A stretch of 64,000 nt of DNA from an uncultured Clostridia bacterium (GCA_947369085.1 CANBJR010000003.1:1-64000); one strand, 5' to 3'; shown: positions 55,446 to 63,673, numbered from the stretch's first letter. A program made the numbers and translations. The notes: generated from the sequence alone by a model not told the origin.

Positions 55446-55510
55446 AATAATTCTCCTTAACTCTTCTTAAAATATTTATCTTAGCCGTGATAATCACACG
55501 GGATTTACAC

Positions 55511-56089
55511 TTATTTTGTCTCCGATTTTGCTGTTTTGATAATATTGATAATCTCGTCAACAGCATCTTCAAGCTTATCGTTCACTACAGCGTACTTGTA
55601 TTTATCCTTAAAGCTGATTTCTCTTTTTGCCTGTCCAAGACGCTCAAGGATAGTTTCTTCGTTCTCGGTATTTCTTTTTCTCAGCCTTTTTTCAAGTGTA
55701 TCAATCGACGGCGGAAGCACGAATATGCTGAGAACATCGGGGTACTTCTCCATAATCTGAAGTCCTCCGCAAACCTCTATTTCAAGAAAAACGTCATAGC
55801 CCTGATTAAGTAAATCCTCAACCTGCTGTTTCGGAGTGCCGTAGTAATTTCCGCAGTACTGTGCATACTCAAGATAACCGTCTTTTTTAATAAGGCTTTC
55901 AAACTGCTCCTTTGTAACGAAATTATAGTGGACTCCGTCAATTTCTCCGTTTCTGGGGGAACGAGTTGTGTTTGAAACCGAAAGCCTGATGTTTTTGTCA
56001 CGCTTTAAAAGCTCCTGCATTATTGTTCCTTTACCTACGCCCGACGAGCCTGTGTATAAAACGAGCATTCCTCTTTTTTTACTGTTCAT
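55511..56089 (-). CDS. gmk: guanylate kinase
   Basis: 192 residues. It phosphorylates GMP to GDP. The P-loop is GSSGVGKGT, followed by SVSNTTRSPRNGEIDGVHYNF, the GMP-binding region, and the lid with KRLRKRNTENEE. The ATG at 56089 lies seven bases after GGAG and overlaps remA by 11 bp; the longer frame begins inside remA with no ribosome site. Confidence 0.97.
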   Translation of the reverse strand: MNSKKRGMLVLYTGSSGVGKGTIMQELLKRDKNIRLSVSNTTRSPRNGEIDGVHYNFVTKEQFESLIKKDGYLEYAQYCGNYYGTPKQQVEDLLNQGYDVFLEIEVCGGLQIMEKYPDVLSIFVLPPSIDTLEKRLRKRNTENEETILERLGQAKREISFKDKYKYAVVNDKLEDAVDEIINIIKTAKSETK

Positions 56090-56336
56090 CCTTTTGCTCC
56101 TCACTTTCCTCGGCTCTGTTCTGGATTGCCTCGCAGGAAATTGCCGAAAGCACAACGTGGTTATTGTCGGTAATCAGAACAGACTTACACTTTCTTCCGC
56201 ATGTTGCGTCAATCAACATTCCGTCTGCCTTTGCTTCCTGAACAATACGCTTAACGGGAGCCGAAACAGGCGCAACCACTGCAACAAGTTTGTCAGAGCT
56301 TACAAGATTGCCAAAACCGATATTAATAAGCTTCAT
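56079..56336 (-). CDS. remA: RemA-family DNA-binding regulator (DUF370)
   Basis: 85 residues. The core matches RemA, the B. subtilis activator of matrix and osmoprotection genes: INIGFGNLVSSDKLVAVVAP, PVKRIVQEAK, GMLIDATCGRK and SVLITDNNHVVLSAI. An acidic Glu/Gln tail follows. RemA forms oligomeric rings that bind DNA. Its position between yicC and gmk is conserved in Firmicutes. Confidence 0.94.
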   Translation of the reverse strand: MKLINIGFGNLVSSDKLVAVVAPVSAPVKRIVQEAKADGMLIDATCGRKCKSVLITDNNHVVLSAISCEAIQNRAEESEEQKDEQ

Positions 56337-56363
56337 ATTACCCCTTATTTCTCTGAAAAATAC

Positions 56364-57248
56364 TTACTCGATATTCTGAACCTGCTCACGGATTTTTTCA
56401 ATTTCACTCTTGATGTCAACTACTTTGTGAGCAAGAACAGCATCCTGAACCTTTGAACCGATTGTATTTGCTTCACGGTTCATCTCCTGAATTATAAAGT
56501 CAATTTTTCTTCCGACAGGCTCATCGTACTCAAGAAACTTTTCAAGCTGTGCAAAGTGACTTCTGAGCCTTACTGTTTCTTCGGCTACGGCAACCTTATC
56601 GGAAAATACTGCCACCTCGGTTAAAACCCTCTGTTCGTCAATTTCAACCTCGTAATCTTCAAGCGTTTGCTTAATTCTCTCAAGCAAACGACTTTCGTAT
56701 TCTGCAACAGTCTGAGGAGAACGCTCCTCAATCTCGGTGACAATTGAAAGAATTGTGTTTGCCCTGCTTAAAATGTCGGCTTTCATCTTCTCGCCCTCGG
56801 TTTCACGCATTGCAATGAAAGAATCAATAGCAGTTTTTGCAACTGATAAAACGTCATTAGTAATCTGTTCTTCGTCCTCGGCAGGCTTGTGAACAGTGAA
56901 AATATCGGGAAAACGTGAAAGCGAAACAACAGTTACATCGTTTTCAATTCCGTAAGTATCGCTGATTTCTTTCATAGCGTTGATATAGCCCGACACAAGC
57001 TGATGGTTTACCGTAACCTCCGAAGGCGCTTCGTTATTTGCGCCTATGGTAACGAACATATCTATTTTTCCTCTGGACACCATTGAATTGACATAGCTTT
57101 TCAGCTTATCGTCAAGAAAGCCATATCCTCTGGGAGTACGGCAGGAAAATTCAAAGTAGCGGTGATTTACACTTTTGATTTCAACGGCAATTTCTCTGCC
57201 GTTGATTTCAGTTTCGCACCGACCGAATCCGGTCATTGACTTAATCAT
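56364..57248 (-). CDS. yicC: YicC-family endoribonuclease
   Basis: 294 residues from the ATG giving MIKSMTGFGR, the universal YicC start; an in-frame ATG six codons earlier is less well placed. The N-terminal YicC_N domain contains SVNHRYFEFSCRTPR, and the C-terminal DUF1732 has EVAVFSDKVAVAEETVRLRSH and GRKIDFIIQEMNREANTIGSK. YicC proteins were shown to be RNases acting on some small RNAs and mRNAs. It is the first gene of the long leftward cluster, with its own promoter. Confidence 0.95.
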   Translation of the reverse strand: MIKSMTGFGRCETEINGREIAVEIKSVNHRYFEFSCRTPRGYGFLDDKLKSYVNSMVSRGKIDMFVTIGANNEAPSEVTVNHQLVSGYINAMKEISDTYGIENDVTVVSLSRFPDIFTVHKPAEDEEQITNDVLSVAKTAIDSFIAMRETEGEKMKADILSRANTILSIVTEIEERSPQTVAEYESRLLERIKQTLEDYEVEIDEQRVLTEVAVFSDKVAVAEETVRLRSHFAQLEKFLEYDEPVGRKIDFIIQEMNREANTIGSKVQDAVLAHKVVDIKSEIEKIREQVQNIE

Positions 57249-57318
57249 TTTTCTACTTCCTTTCAAAACTTCTGTTTATTTAAAAATTGCTTTACTTTTA
57301 CTTTTCATATAATAGTGT

Positions 57319-57347
57319 ATTATACCACTATTATAATATTTTGACAA
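57319..57347 (-). promoter_or_regulatory. sigma-A type promoter for the yicC cluster, within an inverted repeat
   Basis: On the minus strand TTGTCA (57342-57347), 17 bp, TATAAT (57319-57324). The -10 box is in the centre of a near-palindrome, TATAATAGTG ... CACTATTATA (about 57309-57336), which could be an operator. Confidence 0.75.
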
Positions 57348-57351
57348 TGGA

Positions 57352-57380
57352 GTTATTACAAAACTGTAATAACTTTTTTT
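57352..57380 (+). terminator. intrinsic-terminator-like hairpin between divergent promoters
   Basis: GTTATTACA and TGTAATAAC (9 bp, loop AAAC) followed by seven T on the plus strand, upstream of the yebC start. It would stop rightward transcription just before the yebC promoter. Confidence 0.7.
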
Positions 57381-57381
57381 A

Positions 57382-57411
57382 TTTACAGACTATAAATGCT
57401 TGTGATATACT
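57382..57411 (+). promoter_or_regulatory. promoter for the yebC-family gene
   Basis: TTTACA (57382-57387), 18 bp, TATACT (57406-57411), 41 bp before the start codon. Confidence 0.6.
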
Positions 57412-57451
57412 TATTAAGATAGATTTACTTTATTAAGAAGGAATGAATTTT

Positions 57452-58186
57452 ATGTCAGGACATAACAAATGGAGTACAATTAAACAGAAAAAGGGTAAAA
57501 ACGACGCTGCAAGGGCTAAGGTTTTTACTAAAATCGGCAGAGAGCTTATTGTTGCAATCAAAGAGGGCGGCAGCGCCGACCCGAGTGTTAACTCAAAGCT
57601 CAAAGACTGTATTGCAAAAGCAAAGGCTGCAAACGTGCCTAATGACAATATTGAACGTATTATCAAGAAAGCCGCTAATGACAGCGATTCCACAAACTAT
57701 GAGGCTGTTACATACGAAGGCTACGGTCCTAGCGGTGTGGCAGTAATTGTTGAGGCGCTGACCGATAACCGTAACAGAACAGCAGGTGAAGTAAGACACT
57801 ACTTTGATAAATTCGGCGGAAATATGGGCACACAGGGTTGTGTAAGCTTTATGTTCTCACAAAAAGGAGTTCTCGTTATTGAGCGTGAAGAACTTGAAAA
57901 GGACGAAGATACTGTTATGAGTGACGCTCTTGAGTGCGGAGCATCAGATTTTGAGGCTGACGAAGACGTATTCACAATTTACACAGAGCCTGAGGACTTT
58001 GGCGCAGTAAGAGATGACCTTGAAAAATTAGGTTATGCTTTTGTTTCGGCAGAGCTTGAAATGGTGCCAAGCACATATACTAAGCTTGAGGACGAAGAAA
58101 CCGCAACAAAAATGCAGAAGATGCTTGATATGTTTGAGGATAACGACGATATTCAGAATGTATGGCACAACTGGGAAATGGATTAA
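57452..58186 (+). CDS. yebC: YebC/TACO1-family translational or transcriptional regulator
   Basis: 244 residues. It starts MSGHNKWSTIKQKKGKNDAARAKVFTK, the family hallmark, and continues with GGSADPSVNSKLKDCIAKAKAANVPNDNIERIIKK. Family members were first called transcription regulators; recent work links YebC2 and TACO1 to relief of ribosome stalling at proline stretches. AAGGA lies nine bases before the ATG used; the ATG three codons earlier abuts it. It is transcribed alone and ends at a strong terminator. Confidence 0.95.
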   Translation: MSGHNKWSTIKQKKGKNDAARAKVFTKIGRELIVAIKEGGSADPSVNSKLKDCIAKAKAANVPNDNIERIIKKAANDSDSTNYEAVTYEGYGPSGVAVIVEALTDNRNRTAGEVRHYFDKFGGNMGTQGCVSFMFSQKGVLVIEREELEKDEDTVMSDALECGASDFEADEDVFTIYTEPEDFGAVRDDLEKLGYAFVSAELEMVPSTYTKLEDEETATKMQKMLDMFEDNDDIQNVWHNWEMD

Positions 58187-58206
58187 TTAAATCTGTGTTC
58201 AGCAAA

Positions 58207-58232
58207 AACCGCCTTTCGACTGAAAGGCGGTT
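58207..58232. terminator. terminator between yebC and the FTR-like gene
   Basis: AACCGCCTTTC and GAAAGGCGGTT (11 bp, 4-nt loop) followed by a T-rich stretch on the plus strand. It lies between convergent genes and may serve both. Confidence 0.85.
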
Positions 58233-58235
58233 AAT

Positions 58236-58433
58236 TTATTTTTTCTTATAATACATAAGACAGTGACAATAACCCTCAAATGCAGGGTCGGATATTTTGC
58301 TTTTAAAATCTTCGCACATACATTTTGTTGAAGAACTTTTGACAAGCATACTCGGACAGTAACCACCTGTCCTTTTCAATCCTTCTCTGACACATTTTAC
58401 TATTGACTTATCTTCATTAAGAAGGATTTTCAC
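58236..58433 (-). CDS. ferredoxin-thioredoxin reductase catalytic-chain-like protein with CPS motif
   Basis: 65 residues. The layout matches the small FTR catalytic chain: C26-P-S28, then KCMC (C38, C40), then YCHC (C56, C58). In plant-type FTR, cluster ligands are the first Cys of CPC, both Cys of the second pair and the first Cys of CHC; the redox disulfide is formed by the second Cys of CPC and the last Cys of CHC. Here the second Cys of CPC is Ser (codon AGT). An extra C14 exists. The start lies 4 bp after trxA, so the two are one operon. It could reduce thioredoxin in a modified way or serve another iron-sulfur role. Confidence 0.8.
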   Translation of the reverse strand: MKILLNEDKSIVKCVREGLKRTGGYCPSMLVKSSSTKCMCEDFKSKISDPAFEGYCHCLMYYKKK

Positions 58434-58437
58434 TAAA

Positions 58438-58752
58438 TCACCTGTTTCTGTCTATAATTTCCTGAAGCTGCTGCTCGCTTTTAAAACCGATTGACCTATC
58501 TACAGCTTGTCCGTTTTTGAAAATTACAATATTGGGTATTGACTGTACTTCAAATTCATCTGAAATAGCGGGATTTTCATCAATATTAACCTTGTAAAAC
58601 TTAACATCGGGATTCACTGCACTAAGCTTTTCGAGTACCGGTGACAGCATTTTGCACGGACCGCACCAATCTGCAAAAAAATCAACAACAACTGTGATTG
58701 GAGAATTAATCACTTTTTCCGCAAATTCTTCCTGATAAATTTTTTCAATCAT
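58438..58752 (-). CDS. trxA: thioredoxin
   Basis: 104-residue disulfide reductase with the active site ADWCGPCKM (C30, C33), the buried Asp at 24 (VVVDFFADW), and cis-Pro (SIPNIVIFKNG). GGAG precedes the ATG. It is paired with the FTR-like protein, which in anaerobes suggests ferredoxin-fed reduction in place of or beside NADPH-thioredoxin reductase. The predicted leader is about 185 nt long. Confidence 0.95.
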   Translation of the reverse strand: MIEKIYQEEFAEKVINSPITVVVDFFADWCGPCKMLSPVLEKLSAVNPDVKFYKVNIDENPAISDEFEVQSIPNIVIFKNGQAVDRSIGFKSEQQLQEIIDRNR

Positions 58753-58943
58753 AATAACATTGCTCCTTTTTTAGAAATTTGGAATATTAAAAACAATAAT
58801 TTGTCATAATATCGCAAACAATTTGAACAGCGATATAATTTATTTATTCCATATTTATTATTGACATTTACGCATAATTTATAATTTTGCATAAAATATT
58901 TTTATAATATCCACAATTTTTGATGCTATTTTCCTTTAAATTA

Positions 58944-58972
58944 AGAATATCGCAAATAAATATGTTTGTCAA
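58944..58972 (-). promoter_or_regulatory. sigma-A type promoter for trxA-FTR; rest of 58753-59022 non-coding
   Basis: On the minus strand TTGACA (58967-58972), 17 bp, TATTCT (58944-58949). AATATCGCAAA occurs at 58946-58956, overlapping the -10 box, and again at 58808-58818 in the leader. The rest of this 270-bp gap shows no reading frame with a ribosome site. Confidence 0.6.
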
Positions 58973-59022
58973 GTGAAAATATGCTGATTTTATCAAATAG
59001 TAACAATTACTGATTTTAAAAA

Positions 59023-59058
59023 AGCGACTGTTTCCGCAATTAAACGGAAACAGTCGCT
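59023..59058 (-). terminator. terminator of the fabF-ligase-thioesterase operon
   Basis: AGCGACTGTTTCCG and CGGAAACAGTCGCT form a 14-bp perfect stem with an 8-nt loop, then a T run on the minus strand, directly after the thioesterase stop. Confidence 0.92.
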
Positions 59059-59060
59059 AT

Positions 59061-59480
59061 TTATTCAGTGATATTATCTTTCAATTTTTGATAAAATTCG
59101 GGAAATGAACGTTTAATGCTCATAGGTTTGAAGCTGCTGTTTACAAAGCAGTGGGTTGTGTGACCTGTTGATGCAATTTCATTATTATCGCAAAAACGCA
59201 TTGTATAATCATACTCCATTCGGGAGCCGTTGAAAAACACAAGCTTGACTTCAATATACATATCGTCAAAAAATCTTATTGGCTTTACGTACTTTGCATA
59301 AGCGTCAACATTCGGAATAAGCACTCCGCATTCTTCAAGCTCAAGCACGTCACAGCCGATTTTGTGCATAAAATCAATACGAGCTTCCTCAAAATATCTT
59401 ATATGATTTGAATGGTGAACAATTCCCATTCTATCGGTTTCATAATAAGCCGCACGTCTGATATAAAATCCATTCTCCAT
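59061..59480 (-). CDS. acyl-CoA/acyl-ACP thioesterase, 4HBT hotdog fold (YbgC/FadM-like)
   Basis: 139 residues. The active-site Asp is D16 in YYETDRMGIVHHSN, the hallmark of YbgC-type hotdog thioesterases, followed by the helix HIRYFEEARIDFM. It hydrolyses acyl thioesters; chain length cannot be deduced. It starts 12 bp after the acyl-AMP ligase and is the last gene of the operon, suggesting release or editing of the acyl product or a by-product. Confidence 0.9.
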   Translation of the reverse strand: MENGFYIRRAAYYETDRMGIVHHSNHIRYFEEARIDFMHKIGCDVLELEECGVLIPNVDAYAKYVKPIRFFDDMYIEVKLVFFNGSRMEYDYTMRFCDNNEIASTGHTTHCFVNSSFKPMSIKRSFPEFYQKLKDNITE

Positions 59481-59492
59481 ACAGATACCTCT

Positions 59493-61154
59493 TTACTTTT
59501 TAAGAAGCAAGCCGTCCTTTAAGTCCTGTTCAGCTTGTTTTTTAATTATGAAGTGCTGTTTTTTGCCCGTAGCCGTATGCGGAAGTTCTTTTACAAAACG
59601 GAAGTAGCGAGGAGCCTGATATTTTGAAATATTAGGCGACGCAGAGCAATAATCTGCAAGCTCGGCAACCGTAAGGCTGTCGTCCTCGGGTATTACGTAA
59701 GCTGCGACTGACTCTCCTCTTGTGCTGTCAGGCACACCTGTTACAATGCACTCGTGAACCTTTGGATGGAGGTTAAGGACTTCCTCAATTCTTGCAGGAT
59801 AGATATTTTCACCCTTGCTGATAATCATATCGTCTTTTCTGCCTGCAATTGTGATAAACTGCTTTTCGTCCCATATGCCTATGTCACCCGTATACATCCA
59901 ACCCTTGTAGAATTTTTCTTTTGTGGCTTCGGGATTATTCACATAGCTGTAGGTAGATTTGCCGGGACAGCTTATAATAATCTCGCCCTCGGTTTTGTTG
60001 TCAGTGGGAACAACATCATCAGGCTCTGCCTTTTTGTCATCGTAAACCCTTACAACTCTTACTTCGTCGTCAGTACAGGAACGTCCTGCCGAACCTGCCA
60101 TTTCAGGCAAATCAAACGGGCGAAGGAACGTATTCCAAAATGACTCTGTTGTGCCGTAGCCGTTGAAAATATTGCGGGTAAGCACATTTTGAAAACGTAT
60201 GCACACTTCCCTTTCAAGAGGACTGCCCATTGTGACAATTCCCTTTAGTGTTGAAATATCCTTAGGATGCTTTTCCTGTCTGCTTGCAAGCAAATTAAGA
60301 ATTGACGGAACTCCGGTCATAAAAGTAATTCCGTACTTTTCAACGTAATCGATACAATTTTTCGGGTTAAAGGTACGAAGAATCACCATAGCCGCACCTG
60401 CATAAAGAGTAGGCGTCGGACCGCCCGAATGAAGTCCGCCCCTGTGAAACCACGGGGTCATATTCATTGTAACGTCTGTAGGGTTAAGCGGAAAATGCAT
60501 AATTACATCATGAGCCGACAAAACTTCGTTTACATTGTTAAGCGGAACGCCCTTTGGTGTTCCCGTTGTACCGGATGTCTGAAGTCGTACAACCTCGTCA
60601 TAAAAATACGGATTAAAGTCAACGGGAGGATTCTCTTCTGACGCATTCTCTACATAATCATCATAAAGAATGTGATTTTCAGGAAGAGTAAATTCCCTTG
60701 ATGTAACATTTACAGCAATCACAACTTCAGGCTTATGCTTACAAATTGAAAGCGCATCAATAGCAGTCTGCACTATTTCGGCGTCATAAACATAGACCTT
60801 AGGCTTATTGTGGTCGATAATTTCAGCTGTTTCACCGGGAGAAAGATTGAAATTTGCAGGATTGAAAATTGCCCCTATTTTCTGGGAAGCAATATAACCG
60901 AACAAAAACTGGGGAGAATTGAAAAGCTGAGCAAATACTACATCGCTTTTCTTAACATTGCTGACTTTCATAGCGTTGGCAAATTTATTTGAATCTCTGT
61001 TTAACTCAGTGTAGGTCCATATTCTGCCTGACATCGGGTCGAAAGCTGCATTCTTGTAACCAAAGCGCCTTACATTTCGCATAAATCCATTAAGCCAGGT
61101 AAACTCACTTTCAAAAGTCCTTTTAAACATTTCACAATCGTATGTCAGTTCCAT
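59493..61154 (-). CDS. acyl-CoA/acyl-AMP synthetase (AMP-binding family)
   Basis: 553-residue ANL-superfamily enzyme that activates a carboxylic acid to acyl-AMP and usually transfers it to CoA. The P-loop LQTSGTTGTPKGVPL, the motif NGYGTTE, the Asp of YTGDIG, the hinge GRKDDMIISKGENIYP and the catalytic Lys of LPHTATGKKQ are all present. The closest pattern is medium- or long-chain acyl-CoA synthetases. It lies 38 bp after fabF and 12 bp before the thioesterase. The substrate is unknown. Confidence 0.92.
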   Translation of the reverse strand: MELTYDCEMFKRTFESEFTWLNGFMRNVRRFGYKNAAFDPMSGRIWTYTELNRDSNKFANAMKVSNVKKSDVVFAQLFNSPQFLFGYIASQKIGAIFNPANFNLSPGETAEIIDHNKPKVYVYDAEIVQTAIDALSICKHKPEVVIAVNVTSREFTLPENHILYDDYVENASEENPPVDFNPYFYDEVVRLQTSGTTGTPKGVPLNNVNEVLSAHDVIMHFPLNPTDVTMNMTPWFHRGGLHSGGPTPTLYAGAAMVILRTFNPKNCIDYVEKYGITFMTGVPSILNLLASRQEKHPKDISTLKGIVTMGSPLEREVCIRFQNVLTRNIFNGYGTTESFWNTFLRPFDLPEMAGSAGRSCTDDEVRVVRVYDDKKAEPDDVVPTDNKTEGEIIISCPGKSTYSYVNNPEATKEKFYKGWMYTGDIGIWDEKQFITIAGRKDDMIISKGENIYPARIEEVLNLHPKVHECIVTGVPDSTRGESVAAYVIPEDDSLTVAELADYCSASPNISKYQAPRYFRFVKELPHTATGKKQHFIIKKQAEQDLKDGLLLKK

Positions 61155-61192
61155 AAATTCAGCCTGCTTTCATAAAATAATTCGCTATATTA

Positions 61193-62413
61193 TTAATACT
61201 TACCTACTATAATACTTGAATTTTGTCCTCCAAAACCGAATGCATTTGACATTGCATACTTTATGTCAGCTTTTTTAACTGTATTGGCAACAAAGTCAAT
61301 GCCTGCGCACTCCGGGTCAACTTCGTTGAGATTGATTGTCGGAGGTAAGATTCCTGTTTCAATTGCTTTTACGCAGGTGATTGTTTCTGTTATTCCGCCT
61401 GCGCCCATCATATGGCCTGTTGCTCCCTTTGTTGAGCTTACATAAGGCAGATTTTCTTTAAACACCTTTTTAATTGCAGAAGTTTCAACAGAATCGCCCT
61501 TATTTGTAGCAGTTCCATGTGCATTAATATAACCAATTTCTTCTACTTTTATTCCGGCTTCTTCAATAGCCAGCTGCATACAAGCAATTGCACCTCTGCC
61601 TTCGGGATGAGGTGCAGTAACGTGATGAGCGTCGCCGGTATTGCCGCAGCCTTTGATGACTCCGAGAATTTTTGCACCTCTGGCAAGAGCGTGTTCCTCG
61701 GTTTCAAGAATCAGCGCACCGCCGCCCTCGCCTATTACAAAGCCGTCACGTGTAACATCAAACGGTCTGCTTGCACTTGACGGAGAGTCGTTTCGTCTTG
61801 ATAAAGCCTTTGCGTTTGCGAGAGAATAAATAACAAGAGGACAAAGCACTGATTCTGCACCTACAGCAAGCATTACGTCTGCTTTTCCTGCGTTAATGCA
61901 CATACAAGCGGTATTGATTGCATCACCGCCCGAAGAACACGCTGTGCTTACCGTAAAGCTTGGTCCCTGAATATTATAGTCAATTGCGATATTTGCAGCT
62001 GCGATATTGCCGAGAATTTTCGGAATAAATCTGGGACCTACCTTCTTGTGCGAAGCACCCGACAAAGCGTCCTGAGTATATGCAATAGTTGCAATACCGC
62101 TCATTGCCGTTCCCATAACAATTCCCGTTCTCTGCGGCTCAATTTCAAGCTTACTCTGCTTTAAAGCCTCCTCAGCGGCAATATAGGCATATTGCATAAA
62201 CGGGTCGGTTTTTCTTATAAGGTCTTTAGGAAGATAATCTGACGGGTTAAAATCCTTTACCTCGCCGGCAATTTGCACGGCAAGCTCGCTTGGGTCAAAG
62301 GTACGGATTGTATCAATTCCCGAAACACCTGCGGTGATATTCTTCCAGTAATTATCTACGCCCACACCTACCGGAGTTACTGCGCCCATTCCGGTAATTA
62401 CAATTTTTTTCAT
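61193..62413 (-). CDS. fabF: 3-oxoacyl-ACP synthase II (KAS II)
   Basis: 406 residues from the ATG giving MKKIVITGMGAVTPVGVG, with GGAG seven bases upstream. It condenses acyl-ACP with malonyl-ACP. The catalytic triad is intact: Cys in STACSSGGDAI, His in NAHGTATNKGD, His in GATGHMMGAGG; the gate loop NAFGFGGQNS is normal. It is not within a fab operon: no acpP, fabD, fabG or fabZ is near. It forms an operon with an acyl-AMP ligase and a thioesterase, so it may serve a dedicated acyl chain or be the only fabF copy relocated. Confidence 0.95.
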   Translation of the reverse strand: MKKIVITGMGAVTPVGVGVDNYWKNITAGVSGIDTIRTFDPSELAVQIAGEVKDFNPSDYLPKDLIRKTDPFMQYAYIAAEEALKQSKLEIEPQRTGIVMGTAMSGIATIAYTQDALSGASHKKVGPRFIPKILGNIAAANIAIDYNIQGPSFTVSTACSSGGDAINTACMCINAGKADVMLAVGAESVLCPLVIYSLANAKALSRRNDSPSSASRPFDVTRDGFVIGEGGGALILETEEHALARGAKILGVIKGCGNTGDAHHVTAPHPEGRGAIACMQLAIEEAGIKVEEIGYINAHGTATNKGDSVETSAIKKVFKENLPYVSSTKGATGHMMGAGGITETITCVKAIETGILPPTINLNEVDPECAGIDFVANTVKKADIKYAMSNAFGFGGQNSSIIVGKY

Positions 62414-62481
62414 AACAATACTCCTCAAGCACAAATTTAAAATAGTTATTTACATTTTGCATATTATTATGCTATACTTGA

Positions 62482-62510
62482 ATTATAGCAGAATATAAGT
62501 AATAATTCAA
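62482..62510 (-). promoter_or_regulatory. promoter for the fabF operon
   Basis: On the minus strand TTGAAT (62505-62510), 17 bp, TATAAT (62482-62487). A GCATA-TTAT-TATGC inverted repeat (62459-62472) covers the region just after the predicted start point and might be a regulator site. Confidence 0.7.
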
Positions 62511-62596
62511 CAGTTTGTATAATGCAAAAACACCGACTTTCAGGGATATATTTCCGGTTTCTGCATAACATTATTTAACGAAAGGCACGATAAAAA

Positions 62597-63508
62597 GTGG
62601 ATATTAATCAATTAAATTGTTTCATTTCCGTAGCGCAGACATTAAACTTCTCCGAAGCGGCACGCCGCAACTATGTTTCGCAATCAACCGTAAGCCGCTA
62701 CGTGAGCGACCTCGAAAAGGAATTCGGCGTTCAGCTTTTTGCACGCTCACATAGAGATGTAATCATCACAAACGAGGGCAAAACCCTGCTCCCCTACGCA
62801 ATTGAAATTGTAGATACACTTAAAAAAGCAAAAACAGTCATTAAACAGATGCATGATGGAGGTCAGGGTAAAATCACGCTCGGCTGCGATGTAACCTCGC
62901 TGTGTTTCCCGTCGAAATGCGTTTCTGATTTCAATGAAAAATACCCTGCAATTACAATTGAAGTAAAGCCGCTTGACTGTGACGACAAAAGTCAGGCTAT
63001 TACAGGAAGCGATTTTGACTTCTGCTTTATGCCACGTGATATGGTGCCCGAAAACTCCGGAATCGAAACGCTTGTCACACACAATGAAACGCTTGCTATT
63101 GTAACGGCAAAGAACTATAAATTCAAGAACAAAAAATCTGTAAGTCTAAGAGAGCTTGCTAATGAAAAACTGCTCTTGCTCTCCGAATCTGTTTCACCTA
63201 TTGTATATATGGAAATTATGGATTTATTCCGCACTTTTCACATATCACCGAACGTTAAAGATACGTTTGATGACCTTGTTTCAATGTATATTTCAGTTTC
63301 ATCAGGTCTCGGAATTTCCATTATTCCGCAGTCTCTTGCAACATTCACCTCAAACGAATACACAGACGTTTTTCCTGTTGACGATGCAGATACAAGCATA
63401 GCCTACGTTATGGCTTGGGGCAAAAATATATCTAATCCCGCCGCAAAGCTTTTTGTTGAAGCTGTTAAAAAATATGCCAAAGGCGATGACAATGCATACG
63501 GTCTATAG
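62597..63508 (+). CDS. LysR-family transcriptional regulator
   Basis: 303 residues. The N-terminal winged helix-turn-helix (MDINQLNCFISVAQTLNFSE, then RNYVSQSTVSRYVSDLEKEFG) is followed by the periplasmic-binding-like effector domain (about 90-295). The GTG start has AAAGG eleven bases upstream. It is divergent from fabF across 183 bp, the standard LysR arrangement, so it likely controls the fabF-ligase-thioesterase operon in response to a small effector, perhaps an acyl compound. Confidence 0.92.
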   Translation: MDINQLNCFISVAQTLNFSEAARRNYVSQSTVSRYVSDLEKEFGVQLFARSHRDVIITNEGKTLLPYAIEIVDTLKKAKTVIKQMHDGGQGKITLGCDVTSLCFPSKCVSDFNEKYPAITIEVKPLDCDDKSQAITGSDFDFCFMPRDMVPENSGIETLVTHNETLAIVTAKNYKFKNKKSVSLRELANEKLLLLSESVSPIVYMEIMDLFRTFHISPNVKDTFDDLVSMYISVSSGLGISIIPQSLATFTSNEYTDVFPVDDADTSIAYVMAWGKNISNPAAKLFVEAVKKYAKGDDNAYGL

Positions 63509-63593
63509 TTGTAAAATACCGTCATATAAATATATAATTCGACAAATAGTGCAACTTCTACAAAATTTTCACAAACAAATAATATAAAAAGTA

Positions 63594-63622
63594 TTTACTT
63601 TATTGAAAAACGGTGATATAAT
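63594..63622 (+). promoter_or_regulatory. promoter for the alcohol dehydrogenase gene
   Basis: TTTACT (63594-63599), 17 bp, TATAAT (63617-63622), 51 bp before the ATG. Confidence 0.7.
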
Positions 63623-63673
63623 TATCTCAGTCAAGCGAAATTGACCAATTAAGTTATACTGGAGGAGTTTATA

